64,000 nucleotides of DNA, from the NCBI GenBank assembly GCA_934178475.1, contig CAKPQH010000009.1, positions 1 to 64,000 on the forward strand, in the 5' to 3' direction. Shown here piece after piece: positions 27,411 through 36,151 of the stretch. The position numbers and the translations under genes are program-made. Origin of the DNA: an uncultured Clostridia bacterium (GTDB lineage: Bacteria > Bacillota > Clostridia > TANB77 > CAG-508). Below the pieces are notes generated by a model that was not told the origin of the DNA, searched no databases, and was given only the letters and a program-made list of their open reading frames with translations. Positions within the stretch are counted from its first letter, which is position 1; each line of letters opens with the position of its first letter.

Positions 27411-28253
27411 ATGGATATATCTACGATGTTTCGGAATTGTCTTTATTCATCAAAAGATATTCCAGAAGCATTAGAGGCATTTGAAAAAATGCTAACAGAA
27501 ACTCAAGACCCTAAAAATATAGCTCATGCAGCTAAAATTAGGCAATATCGATTACTGATGAAAAATCGACGTTTTTTGTCTAGCTTGCGGAAAAACTTTA
27601 ATGAGCTATATAAAAAAATCACAGCACTCTATCCTGAAACTCGTTTTGTAATTGAAGGTAGACGAAAATCTATTTTAAGTTATGAAATGAAAATTCTTAA
27701 AAGCCTATCTGAAGGAGAATCATTAGATTTAATCCGTGATATGATGGGACTAAGAATTGTTCTCTTTGGAGAAGCTACACAAGAGCAATTAGAAGATTGC
27801 TATGAAATTTTAGAAATGATTATAACTTTTTTTGAAAACAAAGGTTATATTCTCTGTGAGAGTGAACCTATAAATCATCATGAAAAAGTTCCTTCTGGTA
27901 TACTTATACCTAAACAATCTAAAATTTCACCATTACATGCTATAGGTGTAAAAGATTATCTATTACATCCCAAGTCAAATGGATATCAATCTCTACATTC
28001 TGTTTTCAGAACTGTAAACGGAGAATGTTTCGAAGTACAGGTTAGAACCATGCAACAGCATGTATTTGCAGAAAGCTCTCTAGCAAATCACAGAGACTAT
28101 AAAAAGAAAAAATACGGAGATTCTAAAATCGACTTAGATTATTCAAAAATTCAAATACCAGGATTTCAGTATTTTAAGGAGACTAATGAACTTTTTGATT
28201 TTATCGGTCTTGAAAAATCCCTGCTAATCTTGCAGAGAAATAAAACCTTCTAA
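27411..28253 (+). CDS. RelA/SpoT synthetase-domain protein
   Basis: A 280-residue alarmone-synthetase-type protein without HD hydrolase, TGS or ACT domains, so like small alarmone synthetases but about 60 residues longer. Motifs: RFVIEGRRKSILSYEMKI (near 80-97), DLIRDMMGLRIVLFG (near 107-121), HPKSNGYQSLHSVFR and CFEVQVRTMQQHVFAE. It probably makes (p)ppGpp from ATP and GTP or GDP. The ATG at 27411 follows GAGGAGG by 11 bases; the frame extends upstream into the promoter and is rejected there. Own promoter and terminator, opposite strand to its neighbours. Confidence 0.87.
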   Translation: MDISTMFRNCLYSSKDIPEALEAFEKMLTETQDPKNIAHAAKIRQYRLLMKNRRFLSSLRKNFNELYKKITALYPETRFVIEGRRKSILSYEMKILKSLSEGESLDLIRDMMGLRIVLFGEATQEQLEDCYEILEMIITFFENKGYILCESEPINHHEKVPSGILIPKQSKISPLHAIGVKDYLLHPKSNGYQSLHSVFRTVNGECFEVQVRTMQQHVFAESSLANHRDYKKKKYGDSKIDLDYSKIQIPGFQYFKETNELFDFIGLEKSLLILQRNKTF

Positions 28254-28255
28254 AA

Positions 28256-28300
28256 AAACATACTCACCAAGCTTTTGTTGCAAGGTGAGTATGTTTTATT
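28256..28300 (+). terminator. Terminator between convergent RelA/SpoT and TrmR-like genes
   Basis: Arms AACATACTCACC and GGTGAGTATGTT around a 15-base spacer, followed by TTATTT; it overlaps the stop codon of the minus-strand gene. Confidence 0.85.
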
Positions 28301-28880
28301 TATTAAATCTTGTTATTGCAAGTCCATCTCCTACTTCCAATATTTCTGTATTCAAATTTGGATTTTCTGTAACTTCTGCAATATATTCTCTTAAATTTCT
28401 AACTGCTGTTCTTTGTTTATGTAAATTATAATCACTCATAACATACCCTTTATATAATATATTATCAGCAAATATAATTCCATTTTGACTTAACATTCTT
28501 AAAGATTCTTTTAGAAAGAATGGATATTTTCCTTTAGCTGCGTCAATGAAAATCATATCATATTTTTCATTTAACATAGGTAATATTTCTACTGCATCTC
28601 CTTCATAGATGTTAATCTTTTTTTCCAAATTCATATCTTTTATATTCTCTTTAGCTTCTTTTATTCTGATTTTTTCCCTTTCTATAGTATCAATTGTTCC
28701 GTCTTCCGATAAATATTTTGAAAAACATATAGCAGAATACCCCACAGCTGTTCCTATTTCTAAAATTTTTCTAGGTTTTAATTTTAATGCATACTTTTCT
28801 ATCACTTCTAATGTGTCATCCATTATTATTGGAATGTGTTCTTCTAAAGCTTTTTTCTTTATTTTTTCTATAGATGTCAT
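28296..28880 (-). CDS. trmR: O-methyltransferase, TrmR (YrrM)-like
   Basis: A 194-residue class I SAM methyltransferase. The SAM site reads ILEIGTAVGYSAICFSKYL (near 39-57), then DTIEREKIRIKEAKENI, YDMIFIDAAKGKYPFF and FADNILYKGYV, the pattern of the YrrM/caffeoyl-CoA-OMT family. In Bacillus TrmR turns 5-hydroxyuridine-34 of tRNA into 5-methoxyuridine; the U32 gene at 26013-27242 supports that role. The ATG at 28880 overlaps the previous stop (ATGA); the upstream frame lies within that gene. Confidence 0.85.
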   Translation of the reverse strand: MTSIEKIKKKALEEHIPIIMDDTLEVIEKYALKLKPRKILEIGTAVGYSAICFSKYLSEDGTIDTIEREKIRIKEAKENIKDMNLEKKINIYEGDAVEILPMLNEKYDMIFIDAAKGKYPFFLKESLRMLSQNGIIFADNILYKGYVMSDYNLHKQRTAVRNLREYIAEVTENPNLNTEILEVGDGLAITRFNK

Positions 28881-29191
28881 CTTCCTTCTCCCTCTTCTTT
28901 TAATCTTTTTTGAAGTTTTTCCTGCATAAGTTTTTCTCTTTGATATTTTATATAATATTTCATTACTTCTTCCCTTGGAAATTCCTCTAAAAACCAACCT
29001 ATAATAATTTTTTCATCAAAAGTTTTTAAAGTGCATAAAATTTGATTTAACGTTTTTCCTTCATTATACATTTTTATTGCTATTGCTCTAGGTCCTTCTT
29101 TTCTTTCAGTATTCTTCTTTTTTTCTACCATAGCTCCATAATGATATGACCTATTAAATCTATTTTCTATACCACTTATTCTATTTCTCAT
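28877..29191 (-). CDS. Small basic protein of unknown function
   Basis: 104 residues, strongly charged, with no membrane segment. Residues 33-75 (GPRAIAIKMYNEGKTLNQIL followed by a lysine-rich helix pair) could form a helix-turn-helix, but I do not recognise a family. AAGGTGA lies four bases before the ATG. It sits between typA (20 bases) and trmR (4-base overlap), so it is cotranscribed with the tRNA-modification gene. Confidence 0.7.
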   Translation of the reverse strand: MRNRISGIENRFNRSYHYGAMVEKKKNTERKEGPRAIAIKMYNEGKTLNQILCTLKTFDEKIIIGWFLEEFPREEVMKYYIKYQREKLMQEKLQKRLKEEGEGR

Positions 29192-29211
29192 AAAATCACC
29201 TTATTTCTTTT

Positions 29212-31032
29212 TTATTTCATATTATTTCTAGCAGCTCTTTCTCTTTCTTTATTATTTAATATTTTCTTTCTTAATCTAATAGACTTTGGAGTTACTTCAA
29301 CAAGTTCGTCTTCTTCAATAAATTCAATTGCTTTTTCTAATGACATTTGAAGTGGTGGTACTAAATGAAGTGCATCGTCTGCTCCTGATGATCTAGTATT
29401 TGTTAAATGTTTTTCTTTACATACATTTATAGCTAAATCTTCTCCACGAGAATTCAAACCAACTATCATTCCTTCATATACATCTACACCAGGCCCAATA
29501 AATAAATCTCCTTTTTCTTGTGCATTAAATAAACCATAAGTAATTGATTTTCCATTTTCAAATGCTATTATAGTACCTCTAACTCTTGATAAAACATCAC
29601 CTTTAAATGGTTCATAATCCTTAAACATACTTGCCATTGTTCCTGAACCTTTTGTATCAGTTAAAAATTCGGTTCTATATCCAATTAATCCTCTAGCTGG
29701 TATATTAAATTCAATTTTTGTATGTCCTTCTTCTGCTGGTTCCATGTTAACCATTTCACCTTTTCTTCTACCAAGTTTTTCTATAACAGTTCCCACACTA
29801 TCATCAGGCACATTTACAACTAATGTCTCTATTGGTTCACATTTAACTCCATTTATTTCTTTTATAATAACTTTTGGGCGAGATACTAACATTTCATATC
29901 CTTCTCTTCTCATTGTTTCAATAAGAACAGCTAAATGAAGTTCTCCTCTTCCTGCTACTTCAAATGAATCTGGAGTTTCTCCTTCTTTTACTCTTAAAGA
30001 TACATTTCTCTCTAGCTCTTTAAATAACCTATCTCTTAAATGTCTTGATGTAACAAATTGTCCCTCTCTTCCAGCAAATGGTCCATTATTTACACTAAAT
30101 GTCATTGTAACTGTTGGTTCATCAATATTTACAAAAGGTATTTTTTCTGGATTTTCTAAATCACATATTGTATCTCCAATACTTATGTCTGATATACCAG
30201 CAAGTTCTATAATATCTCCTGCTGTTGCTTCTTCAACTTCAACTTTCTTTAATCCAACATGTGTATACACTTTTGCAATTTTTCCTTGAATTACTTTATC
30301 ATCTTCTTTACATATAGAAACAGGCATACCAAGAGTTACTTTTCCACGTTCTATTCTTCCAACTGCAATTCTTCCAACATAATCATCATAATCTATATTT
30401 GAAACTAGCATTTGGAATGGCCCCTCATCATCACAATTAGGAGCTTTTATTGTATTTACCATTGTTTCAAAAAGAGGTGTCATATCACTATCTTCATCTG
30501 ATAAATCAAGTTTTGATGTTCCATTTTTTGCAGATGCATAAACAACTGGGAAATCTAACTGATCATCATTTGCTTCAAGTTCAATAAATAGTTCCATTAC
30601 TTGGTCTAATACTTTATTAGGTTCTGCACCTGGTCTATCTATTTTATTTATTACTACTATTGGTTTTAAATTTAATGCTAATGCCTTTTTTAAAACTTCT
30701 CTCGTTTGTGGCATTGCACCTTCAAAAGCATCAACTAATAAAAGTACACCATCAACTGTTTTTAAAACTCTTTCTACTTCTCCACCAAAATCAGCATGTC
30801 CAGGAGTATCTACTATATTTATTTTAATATCTTTATACATTACTGATGTATTTTTTGAAAGAATTGTGATTCCTCTCTCCTTTTCCAAATCATTTGAATC
30901 CATAACTCTTTCTTGTACTTGTTCATTTTCTCTAAATACATGACTTTGTCTAAGTAATGCATCTACTAATGTAGTCTTTCCATGGTCTACGTGTGCTATT
31001 ATTGCAATATTTCTAATCTTTTGGTTAATCAT
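29212..31032 (-). CDS. typA: Ribosome-associated GTPase TypA/BipA
   Basis: A translational GTPase of 606 residues that binds 70S/50S particles and helps ribosome assembly at low temperature or stress. G1 is IAHVDHGKTTL (12-22), G2 RGITILSKNTS, G3 DTPGHADFGGE, G4 NKIDRPGA. The C-terminal half carries the BipA-specific PRKGEMVNMEP-like segment (GRRKGEMVNMEP) and GLIGYRTEFLTDTKGSG. AAGGAGAG precedes the ATG. It starts the operon that continues through the small unknown gene and trmR. Confidence 0.96.
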   Translation of the reverse strand: MINQKIRNIAIIAHVDHGKTTLVDALLRQSHVFRENEQVQERVMDSNDLEKERGITILSKNTSVMYKDIKINIVDTPGHADFGGEVERVLKTVDGVLLLVDAFEGAMPQTREVLKKALALNLKPIVVINKIDRPGAEPNKVLDQVMELFIELEANDDQLDFPVVYASAKNGTSKLDLSDEDSDMTPLFETMVNTIKAPNCDDEGPFQMLVSNIDYDDYVGRIAVGRIERGKVTLGMPVSICKEDDKVIQGKIAKVYTHVGLKKVEVEEATAGDIIELAGISDISIGDTICDLENPEKIPFVNIDEPTVTMTFSVNNGPFAGREGQFVTSRHLRDRLFKELERNVSLRVKEGETPDSFEVAGRGELHLAVLIETMRREGYEMLVSRPKVIIKEINGVKCEPIETLVVNVPDDSVGTVIEKLGRRKGEMVNMEPAEEGHTKIEFNIPARGLIGYRTEFLTDTKGSGTMASMFKDYEPFKGDVLSRVRGTIIAFENGKSITYGLFNAQEKGDLFIGPGVDVYEGMIVGLNSRGEDLAINVCKEKHLTNTRSSGADDALHLVPPLQMSLEKAIEFIEEDELVEVTPKSIRLRKKILNNKERERAARNNMK

Positions 31033-31067
31033 TTTATATCTCTCCTTAAATTTATTCTAACTTTTTT

Positions 31068-31096
31068 ATTATACTACTTTTAAGCTTTTTTGTCAA
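31068..31096 (-). promoter_or_regulatory. Consensus sigma-A promoter of typA
   Basis: On the minus strand TTGACA (31091-31096), 17 bases, TATAAT (31068-31073). Confidence 0.88.
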
Positions 31097-31136
31097 TTTA
31101 TGTCAAGTAGTATTTTTAAATATTTTTATAAAAATA

Positions 31137-31172
31137 AAATAATATTGGCAAGAAACATTACCAATATTATAA
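31137..31172 (-). terminator. Terminator after plsC
   Basis: Arms AATATTGG (31141-31148) and CCAATATT (31161-31168) followed on the minus strand by ATTTTATTTTT. Confidence 0.7.
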
Positions 31173-31202
31173 AACTTATTTTATTAAATTCTTATACTCT
31201 CA

Positions 31203-31802
31203 TTAGTTACTTAATTCAATAATATTCTCCATTATAATATCTGTTACTTTTTCTAAAGTTTCTTTTTCCTTTTTAGTTTTTTTATACTCCTCAAATGATA
31301 TTGGTTTTCCATATGTAATAGTCATTTTTTTAAATGGTTTTTCTCCACCTTTTATTCCCACTGGTACTATCTTAGCATCTGAATTTAATGCAAAAAAAGC
31401 CACTCCGTCTTTTACTTTTTCACCTTTTTCTAATCCATTTCTTGTTCCTTCTGGAAATATAGCAACATTTTCTCCCGCTTTTAATGTTTTCATTGTAGTT
31501 TTTATAGCCGTCATATCTTTCGTATCTCTATTTACATATATTACATTTGCTACTTTTCCAGCTAAACTTAAAAATTTACTTTTTGTAAGTTCCTTTTTAG
31601 CTAAAAACCTCATATTGCATCCACTTGTTGAAAATATTAGTGGAGCATCTAGAAAACTTCTATGATTTCCACAAAATATAATAGGTCCTTCTTCTGGAAT
31701 ATTTTCTCTTCCAATAACTTTAACTCTATATACTATTTTCATATATAGTGCAACGAAAAAAATTATTATATTTAAACCTATACCTCTTTTATTATCTTTC
31801 AT
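31203..31802 (-). CDS. plsC: 1-acyl-sn-glycerol-3-phosphate acyltransferase
   Basis: It adds the second acyl chain to make phosphatidic acid for membrane lipids. The 199-residue protein has a membrane-proximal hydrophobic start (residues 8-26), the catalytic GNHRSFLDAP motif (H47, D52), the substrate-binding FPEGTRNGLEKGEKVKDG block, and VPVGI further on. It starts four bases after cmk, with AAAGGGA inside the cmk end, so the two are cotranscribed, a common clostridial order. Confidence 0.92.
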   Translation of the reverse strand: MKDNKRGIGLNIIIFFVALYMKIVYRVKVIGRENIPEEGPIIFCGNHRSFLDAPLIFSTSGCNMRFLAKKELTKSKFLSLAGKVANVIYVNRDTKDMTAIKTTMKTLKAGENVAIFPEGTRNGLEKGEKVKDGVAFFALNSDAKIVPVGIKGGEKPFKKMTITYGKPISFEEYKKTKKEKETLEKVTDIIMENIIELSN

Positions 31803-31806
31803 AACA

Positions 31807-32475
31807 CTATTCCCTTTCTTTTATAATAGAAATTATTTTATCAACAACTTGTTCAATTGTTAAATCACTTGAATCAACATAAACAGCATCCTCTGCCTGT
31901 TTTAAAGGTGCTACACTACTTGTTTTATCATTATTATCTCTAAATATTACATTTTGTAATATTTCTTCATATGATATATCTGTTATTCCACTTTCTAAAT
32001 TTTGTTTATATCTTCTATTAGCTCTCTCTTCTGGTGTTGCATCTAAATATATTTTAACATTAGCATTAGGAAATACATTTGTTCCAATATCTCTTCCTTC
32101 CATTATTACTCTTTTTCCCTCTGCCATTTTTCTTTGTAAATTTACCATATTCTCTCTTACAACTGGTATATGTGAAACCTGTGACACAAGTTCATTAACT
32201 TCTTTTTCTCTTATTTGTTTACTTACATCTTCTCCATCTAAGTAAAATTTAGGTATGCCATTTTCTTTAGTAAGATTTATATCTATTTTTGTTAATAATT
32301 CTTTTATTTTTTCTTCTTCGTCTAAACCAATATTATTTCTTATCATATATAAAGTTACACATCTATACATCGCTCCTGTATCTATTGAAATTAGACCAAG
32401 TCTTTCTTCAACTAATTTCGTTATTGTTCCTTTTCCGCTTCCAGCAGGTCCGTCTATTGCAACAACAAATCCCAT
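31807..32475 (-). CDS. cmk: Cytidylate kinase
   Basis: It phosphorylates CMP and dCMP for nucleotide recycling. The 222-residue protein has the P-loop IDGPAGSGKGT (7-17), the ISIDTGAMYRCVTLY substrate segment (30-44), GRDIGTNVFPNANVKIYLDA (near 126-145) and ERANRRYKQ lid residues. AGAGGA lies six bases before the ATG. Length and motif order are normal. Confidence 0.95.
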   Translation of the reverse strand: MGFVVAIDGPAGSGKGTITKLVEERLGLISIDTGAMYRCVTLYMIRNNIGLDEEEKIKELLTKIDINLTKENGIPKFYLDGEDVSKQIREKEVNELVSQVSHIPVVRENMVNLQRKMAEGKRVIMEGRDIGTNVFPNANVKIYLDATPEERANRRYKQNLESGITDISYEEILQNVIFRDNNDKTSSVAPLKQAEDAVYVDSSDLTIEQVVDKIISIIKERE

Positions 32476-32561
32476 TTATATTCCTCTTTTCTTAATAAAA
32501 TCTCAATTATTATATAATAATATAATTTAAAAATCAAGAAAAATATTTTAACTTTATATAC

Positions 32562-32598
32562 GAAAAAACCTACGAACTTTTAATTTCGTAGGTTTTTA
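32562..32598 (-). terminator. Terminator after the CAU tRNA
   Basis: Arms AACCTACGAA and TTCGTAGGTT around an eight-base loop, then TTTT on the minus strand. Confidence 0.85.
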
Positions 32599-32601
32599 GT
32601 A

Positions 32602-32678
32602 TGGTGCTCCCTCAAGGATTCGAACCTTGGACCCACCGGTTATGAGCCGGTTGCTCTGACCAACTGAGCTAAGGGAGC
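32602..32678 (-). tRNA. tRNA with CAU anticodon (Met elongator or Ile2)
   Basis: A 77-base cloverleaf with encoded CCA. Acceptor GCTCCCT/AGGGAGC; D-arm GCTC...GAGC; anticodon stem ACCGG/CCGGT with loop CTCATAA (anticodon CAU); T-arm CAAGG TTCGAAT CCTTG. The first acceptor pair is G-C with no initiator-type mismatch, so it is not the initiator. Met and lysidine-modified Ile2 cannot be told apart by the anticodon; I lean to Met. Confidence 0.93.
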
Positions 32679-32704
32679 ATCTCGTATTTCTTAACGCAGT
32701 TATT

Positions 32705-32733
32705 AGTATATATTATTTTTATTTTTTTGTCAA
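32705..32733 (-). promoter_or_regulatory. Consensus promoter of the CAU tRNA
   Basis: On the minus strand TTGACA (32728-32733), 17 bases, TATACT (32705-32710). Confidence 0.88.
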
Positions 32734-32803
32734 TACTTTTTTTATTTTTTTTGTAGATTTTTTGTCAATATTTCTTTTATCATTTGTAATTATTAATTTT
32801 GCA

Positions 32804-33517
32804 CTATTTTAGCGAATTTATTTCTTTAGCTGTTAAATATCTCCATGTTCCAAGTTTTAAATTCTTCACTTCTAAATTTCCAATTTTACTTCTATGAAGT
32901 GCTAAAACTTTCTTTCCTATAGATTCACACATTCTTCTAACCTGTCTATTTTTTCCCTCATGAATCACAATTTGAATTCTAGAAATATCTTTTTCATCAT
33001 CAATCTTTAATATTTTAACTTTTGCTGGTTTAGTTATATAACCATCATCTAATGTAACTCCATTTGATAGTTTCTCTACATCATCTTTAGAAATAATTCC
33101 TTTAACTGTCACATTATATGTTTTGTTTATTTCATTTCTTGGATGAGTTAATTTATTTACAAACTCCCCATCATTAGAAAGAAGAAGTGCTCCTGATGTA
33201 TACATATCGAGTCTACCTACTGGAACTACTCTTTCTTTTATTTTAACTAAATCAAGAACTGTATCCCTATTAAATTGATCTTTTGCAGTAGTAACATAAC
33301 CTATTGGTTTATTAAGTAATATATATACCTTTTCTTCTACAGGTTTTACAACATTTCCATTATATTTAACCACGTCTTTTTCAGTATTAACTTTTGTTCC
33401 AAGTTCAGTAACCAAAACATCATTTACTAAAACTTTTCCACTTAAAATTAACTCCTCACATTTTCTTCTAGATGCTATTCCTGCTTCTGCTAAATATTTT
33501 TGTAATCTAACTTCCAT
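32804..33517 (-). CDS. rluB: Pseudouridine synthase, RsuA/RluB family
   Basis: A 237-residue rRNA pseudouridine synthase. An S4 RNA-binding domain comes first (RLQKYLAEAGIASRRKCEELI, residues 4-24), then the catalytic VPVGRLDMYTSGALLLSNDG with Asp near 103, and EGKNRQVRRMCESIGKKVLAL. By family, RluB modifies 23S rRNA near 2605; 16S RsuA activity cannot be excluded from sequence alone. It follows the RluA-family gene by eight bases. Confidence 0.9.
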   Translation of the reverse strand: MEVRLQKYLAEAGIASRRKCEELILSGKVLVNDVLVTELGTKVNTEKDVVKYNGNVVKPVEEKVYILLNKPIGYVTTAKDQFNRDTVLDLVKIKERVVPVGRLDMYTSGALLLSNDGEFVNKLTHPRNEINKTYNVTVKGIISKDDVEKLSNGVTLDDGYITKPAKVKILKIDDEKDISRIQIVIHEGKNRQVRRMCESIGKKVLALHRSKIGNLEVKNLKLGTWRYLTAKEINSLK

Positions 33518-33525
33518 ACTCTCTC

Positions 33526-34446
33526 CTACTTTACAATATCTTTATTCCAAATTTGTCTAATTATATTTTTAAAATATTCTGGTAATTCTGCTTTCAATTC
33601 CATTTCATTTCCAGTAATTGGATGAACAAATTTTAACTTCCATGCATGTAAACATTGTCCTTGTATATTCCATTCATTCTTTCCATTAGAATATACTTCA
33701 TCACCAATTATTGGATAACCAATATGTGATAAGTGAACCCTTATTTGATGTGTTCTTCCTGTCTCAATATTAACCATAAGCAAAGTATATTTATCACTTC
33801 TTGCTAGCACTTTGAAATGTGTTATTGCATTCTTACCTTTTTCTGTTACATCCATTTTCTTTCTATCTTTTGTACTTCTTCCTATTGGCATATTTATTGT
33901 TGCTTCATTTTCTTTTATGACTCCCCTAACTAATGCAATATATGTTTTTTTAACTTCATGATTTTTTATCTGTTCACTTAAATTAATATGTGCTTTATCA
34001 TTTTTAGCAACTATGATAATTCCTGATGTATCTTTATCCAATCTATGTACAATTCCAGGTCTTACTTCTCCTCCAATACCAGATAAAGAATCTTTACAAA
34101 TATTCATAACAGCATTAACTAATGTACCATTTGGATTTCCATTTGCTGGATGAACCACCATTCCCTTTGGTTTATTTATAACAATAATATCTTTATCCTC
34201 ATATATAACATCTAATGGAATATCTTCTGCAATTAAACCTGTTTCTTTAGGCTCTTTTTCTTCAATTAATATTCTATCTCCTTTTTCTACTTTATACGAA
34301 GCTTTAACCTTTTTATTATTAACAGTTATATTTTCTTCTTCAATCATTCTTTGAATAGCAGTTCTAGAATAATCTTTATCTACACTTGGTATATATGCAT
34401 CAATTCTTTTTTCAGCATTTATTTCATCTACTATTATCTCCTTCAT
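33526..34446 (-). CDS. rluD: Pseudouridine synthase, RluA/RluD family
   Basis: A 306-residue protein with an N-terminal S4 domain (KRIDAYIPSVDKDYSRTAIQ) and the RluA-type catalytic motif RPGIVHRLDKDTSGIIIVAK, catalytic Asp near 136, plus TGRTHQIRVHLSHIGYPIIGD near 230. It probably makes 23S rRNA pseudouridines in helix 69 (RluD-like). Its start overlaps the end of the lspA-like gene by 23 bases, the classic lspA-rluD arrangement. Confidence 0.9.
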   Translation of the reverse strand: MKEIIVDEINAEKRIDAYIPSVDKDYSRTAIQRMIEEENITVNNKKVKASYKVEKGDRILIEEKEPKETGLIAEDIPLDVIYEDKDIIVINKPKGMVVHPANGNPNGTLVNAVMNICKDSLSGIGGEVRPGIVHRLDKDTSGIIIVAKNDKAHINLSEQIKNHEVKKTYIALVRGVIKENEATINMPIGRSTKDRKKMDVTEKGKNAITHFKVLARSDKYTLLMVNIETGRTHQIRVHLSHIGYPIIGDEVYSNGKNEWNIQGQCLHAWKLKFVHPITGNEMELKAELPEYFKNIIRQIWNKDIVK

Positions 34447-34876
34447 TTTTACTCCTTTTTTCCTTTATTCTTTTATTCGTATAAATTGTAAGTAATACTG
34501 CCATTAAAACCCATGCTATACATATATACATATATGCTAAATTAAATTCAAAACTATTTCTTATTTTGTATGTAATTACTCTAGCAATCCACAATCTATC
34601 GATAGTATTACTAATTCCTCCTGCAATTGCAAAACTTACAGCAACCCTTGTTTGTATCTTTATTAATTCATTATTTTTTAATATATATCTTATTAATGCT
34701 GAAACAACAATTACGCTTGCTAAAATATAAGATATATTACTTGAAGTAAATATATTTTTCACACTTATTTCAACGTTATTTTCATTTTTGAATAACATAT
34801 AAAATTTAACAAATTGATCAATTAAAATCAAAACGACATTTACACATAAAATTATATTCTTTTCTTTTTTATTCAT
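34424..34876 (-). CDS. Degenerate signal peptidase II (LspA)-like protein
   Basis: A 150-residue, four-segment membrane protein in the lspA position before rluD. It keeps VLILIDQFVKFYM (residues 15-27) and AGGISNTIDRL with the first catalytic Asp at 93. However, the second catalytic motif, normally FNxAD, reads FNLAYMYI, with Tyr at 115 in place of Asp, and the intervening VVDF motif reads VITY. It is therefore probably inactive as a lipoprotein signal peptidase, or has a changed role. The frame is otherwise intact. Confidence 0.8.
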   Translation of the reverse strand: MNKKEKNIILCVNVVLILIDQFVKFYMLFKNENNVEISVKNIFTSSNISYILASVIVVSALIRYILKNNELIKIQTRVAVSFAIAGGISNTIDRLWIARVITYKIRNSFEFNLAYMYICIAWVLMAVLLTIYTNKRIKEKRSKNEGDNSR

Positions 34877-34962
34877 TTTTATAGTTATTTAAACTCCTTT
34901 TTATGCTTCTTCTATTTTACTATAAATCCTCAAAAAATTCAATTAAAAACGCTAATTCTATA

Positions 34963-34991
34963 TTTACAAGTATATATTTTTGTGATATAAT
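34963..34991 (+). promoter_or_regulatory. Promoter of the DUF4364 gene
   Basis: TTTACA (34963-34968), 17 bases, TATAAT (34986-34991) preceded by TGTGA. Confidence 0.8.
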
Positions 34992-35021
34992 CAAAAAAAA
35001 TTATTGTAAGGAGTAGCTATT

Positions 35022-35555
35022 ATGGGAATTAATAAAGATAATAGCTTGGCAGAAAATAAAGTTCTAATATTATATATTTTAGAAAACATTAATGATAACA
35101 TTACTAGTAGCAACCTATTTAGAATTATGTCTTCAATTAATGATATTAACTACTTTTATTATAGACAACTCTTAATAGATCTTGTCGAATCCAAGCTTGT
35201 AGGAACTTACACTAATGATGACTTAACTGTTTATGAAATTACTTCAGAAGGCAAAAATTCTTTAGACCTTACTATTGATGTATTACCTGGTTTATTAAAA
35301 TTAAAAGCAGATAACGTATTAAAAGATGAAATAAAAAATATTATTAATGATTCTGCAATCACAGCAGAATACATACCAGATGACGAAAAGCACTACACAG
35401 TAAAAGGAAAAATAATTGAAAATAATAAAACTGTTTTTGAATTTCAAACATTTGCAGGATCTAATGAACATGCTAAATTAATAGCTGATAACTGGAAAAC
35501 AAATGCTTATGAAATTTATCCTCAAATTTTAAATTTACTTACAGGAAACAAATAA
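35022..35555 (+). CDS. DUF4364 family protein, winged-helix-like
   Basis: A 177-residue protein whose N-terminal 85 residues (NKVLILYILENINDNITSSNLFRIM, then YYRQLLIDLVESKLV and YEITSEGK) look like a winged-helix DNA-binding fold; the C-terminal part is alpha/beta. This matches the clostridial DUF4364 family, thought to be regulatory but without a known target. AAGGAG precedes the ATG. Single-gene unit. Confidence 0.8.
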   Translation: MGINKDNSLAENKVLILYILENINDNITSSNLFRIMSSINDINYFYYRQLLIDLVESKLVGTYTNDDLTVYEITSEGKNSLDLTIDVLPGLLKLKADNVLKDEIKNIINDSAITAEYIPDDEKHYTVKGKIIENNKTVFEFQTFAGSNEHAKLIADNWKTNAYEIYPQILNLLTGNK

Positions 35556-35559
35556 AATT

Positions 35560-35605
35560 TAAAGTAACTTTTAGGGTTTCTCCCTATTTAGTTACTTTTT
35601 ATTGA
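35560..35605 (+). terminator. Terminator after the DUF4364 gene
   Basis: AAAGTAACT and AGTTACTTTTT arms with inner AGGG/CCCT pairing, followed by T residues. Confidence 0.8.
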
Positions 35606-35630
35606 TTTTACTGGAACTTTATGGTATAAT
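35602..35630 (+). promoter_or_regulatory. Promoter of nfeD-SPFH
   Basis: TTGATT (35602-35607), 17 bases, TATAAT (35625-35630) with TGG upstream. Confidence 0.8.
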
Positions 35631-35663
35631 TAAATCTGTAAGTGTACTTAGGAGGGATTTATT

Positions 35664-36104
35664 ATGTGGGAATTTTGGTTAATTGCTGCAGGTATATTTT
35701 TTATAATAGAAATATTTACAACTGGCTTTTTAATTTTTTGGCTTGGTCTTGCTTCAATCTTAGCTATGATTACAAGTTTTTTCACAACAAGTTTAATTAT
35801 TCAAACCACAGTATTTGTAATATTTTCCACAATATTTATGATTTTCACAAGACCTCTTGTTAATAAATTTACTAAAAATGCAAAATTAATACCAACCAAC
35901 GTTTATAGCGTTATAGGTAAAAAAGGAATTGTATTAGAAGATATCAATAACATCGACTATACTGGTAAAGTTAAAGTTGCTGGTGAACTTTGGTCTGCTA
36001 TTTCTTCTGAAAATCTAGAAAAAGGAACTAAAATAGTAGTCACAGAAGTAGATGGAGTAAAATTAAAAGTTGAACCAATAGAAAATACAATTCATACAAA
36101 TTAG
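35664..36104 (+). CDS. NfeD-like membrane protein
   Basis: A 146-residue protein with two to three hydrophobic segments in the first 70 residues (WEFWLIAAGIFFIIEIF, LIFWLGLASILAMI, TTVFVIFSTIFMIF) and a C-terminal OB-fold domain (IGKKGIVLEDINNIDYTGKVKV, then LWSAIS). This is the short NfeD form, which pairs with SPFH proteins. TAGGAGGG lies before the ATG. The SPFH gene follows by 47 bases. The complex probably organises membrane microdomains. Confidence 0.9.
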   Translation: MWEFWLIAAGIFFIIEIFTTGFLIFWLGLASILAMITSFFTTSLIIQTTVFVIFSTIFMIFTRPLVNKFTKNAKLIPTNVYSVIGKKGIVLEDINNIDYTGKVKVAGELWSAISSENLEKGTKIVVTEVDGVKLKVEPIENTIHTN

Positions 36105-36151
36105 TTATTAGTTTTTTATAATATATAAATTAAATATAAGGAGGAAAAAAT

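Noticed and set aside
32602..32678. Initiator tRNA-fMet.
   Set aside because: The acceptor begins with a normal G-C pair and the anticodon stem lacks the three consecutive G-C pairs of initiators.
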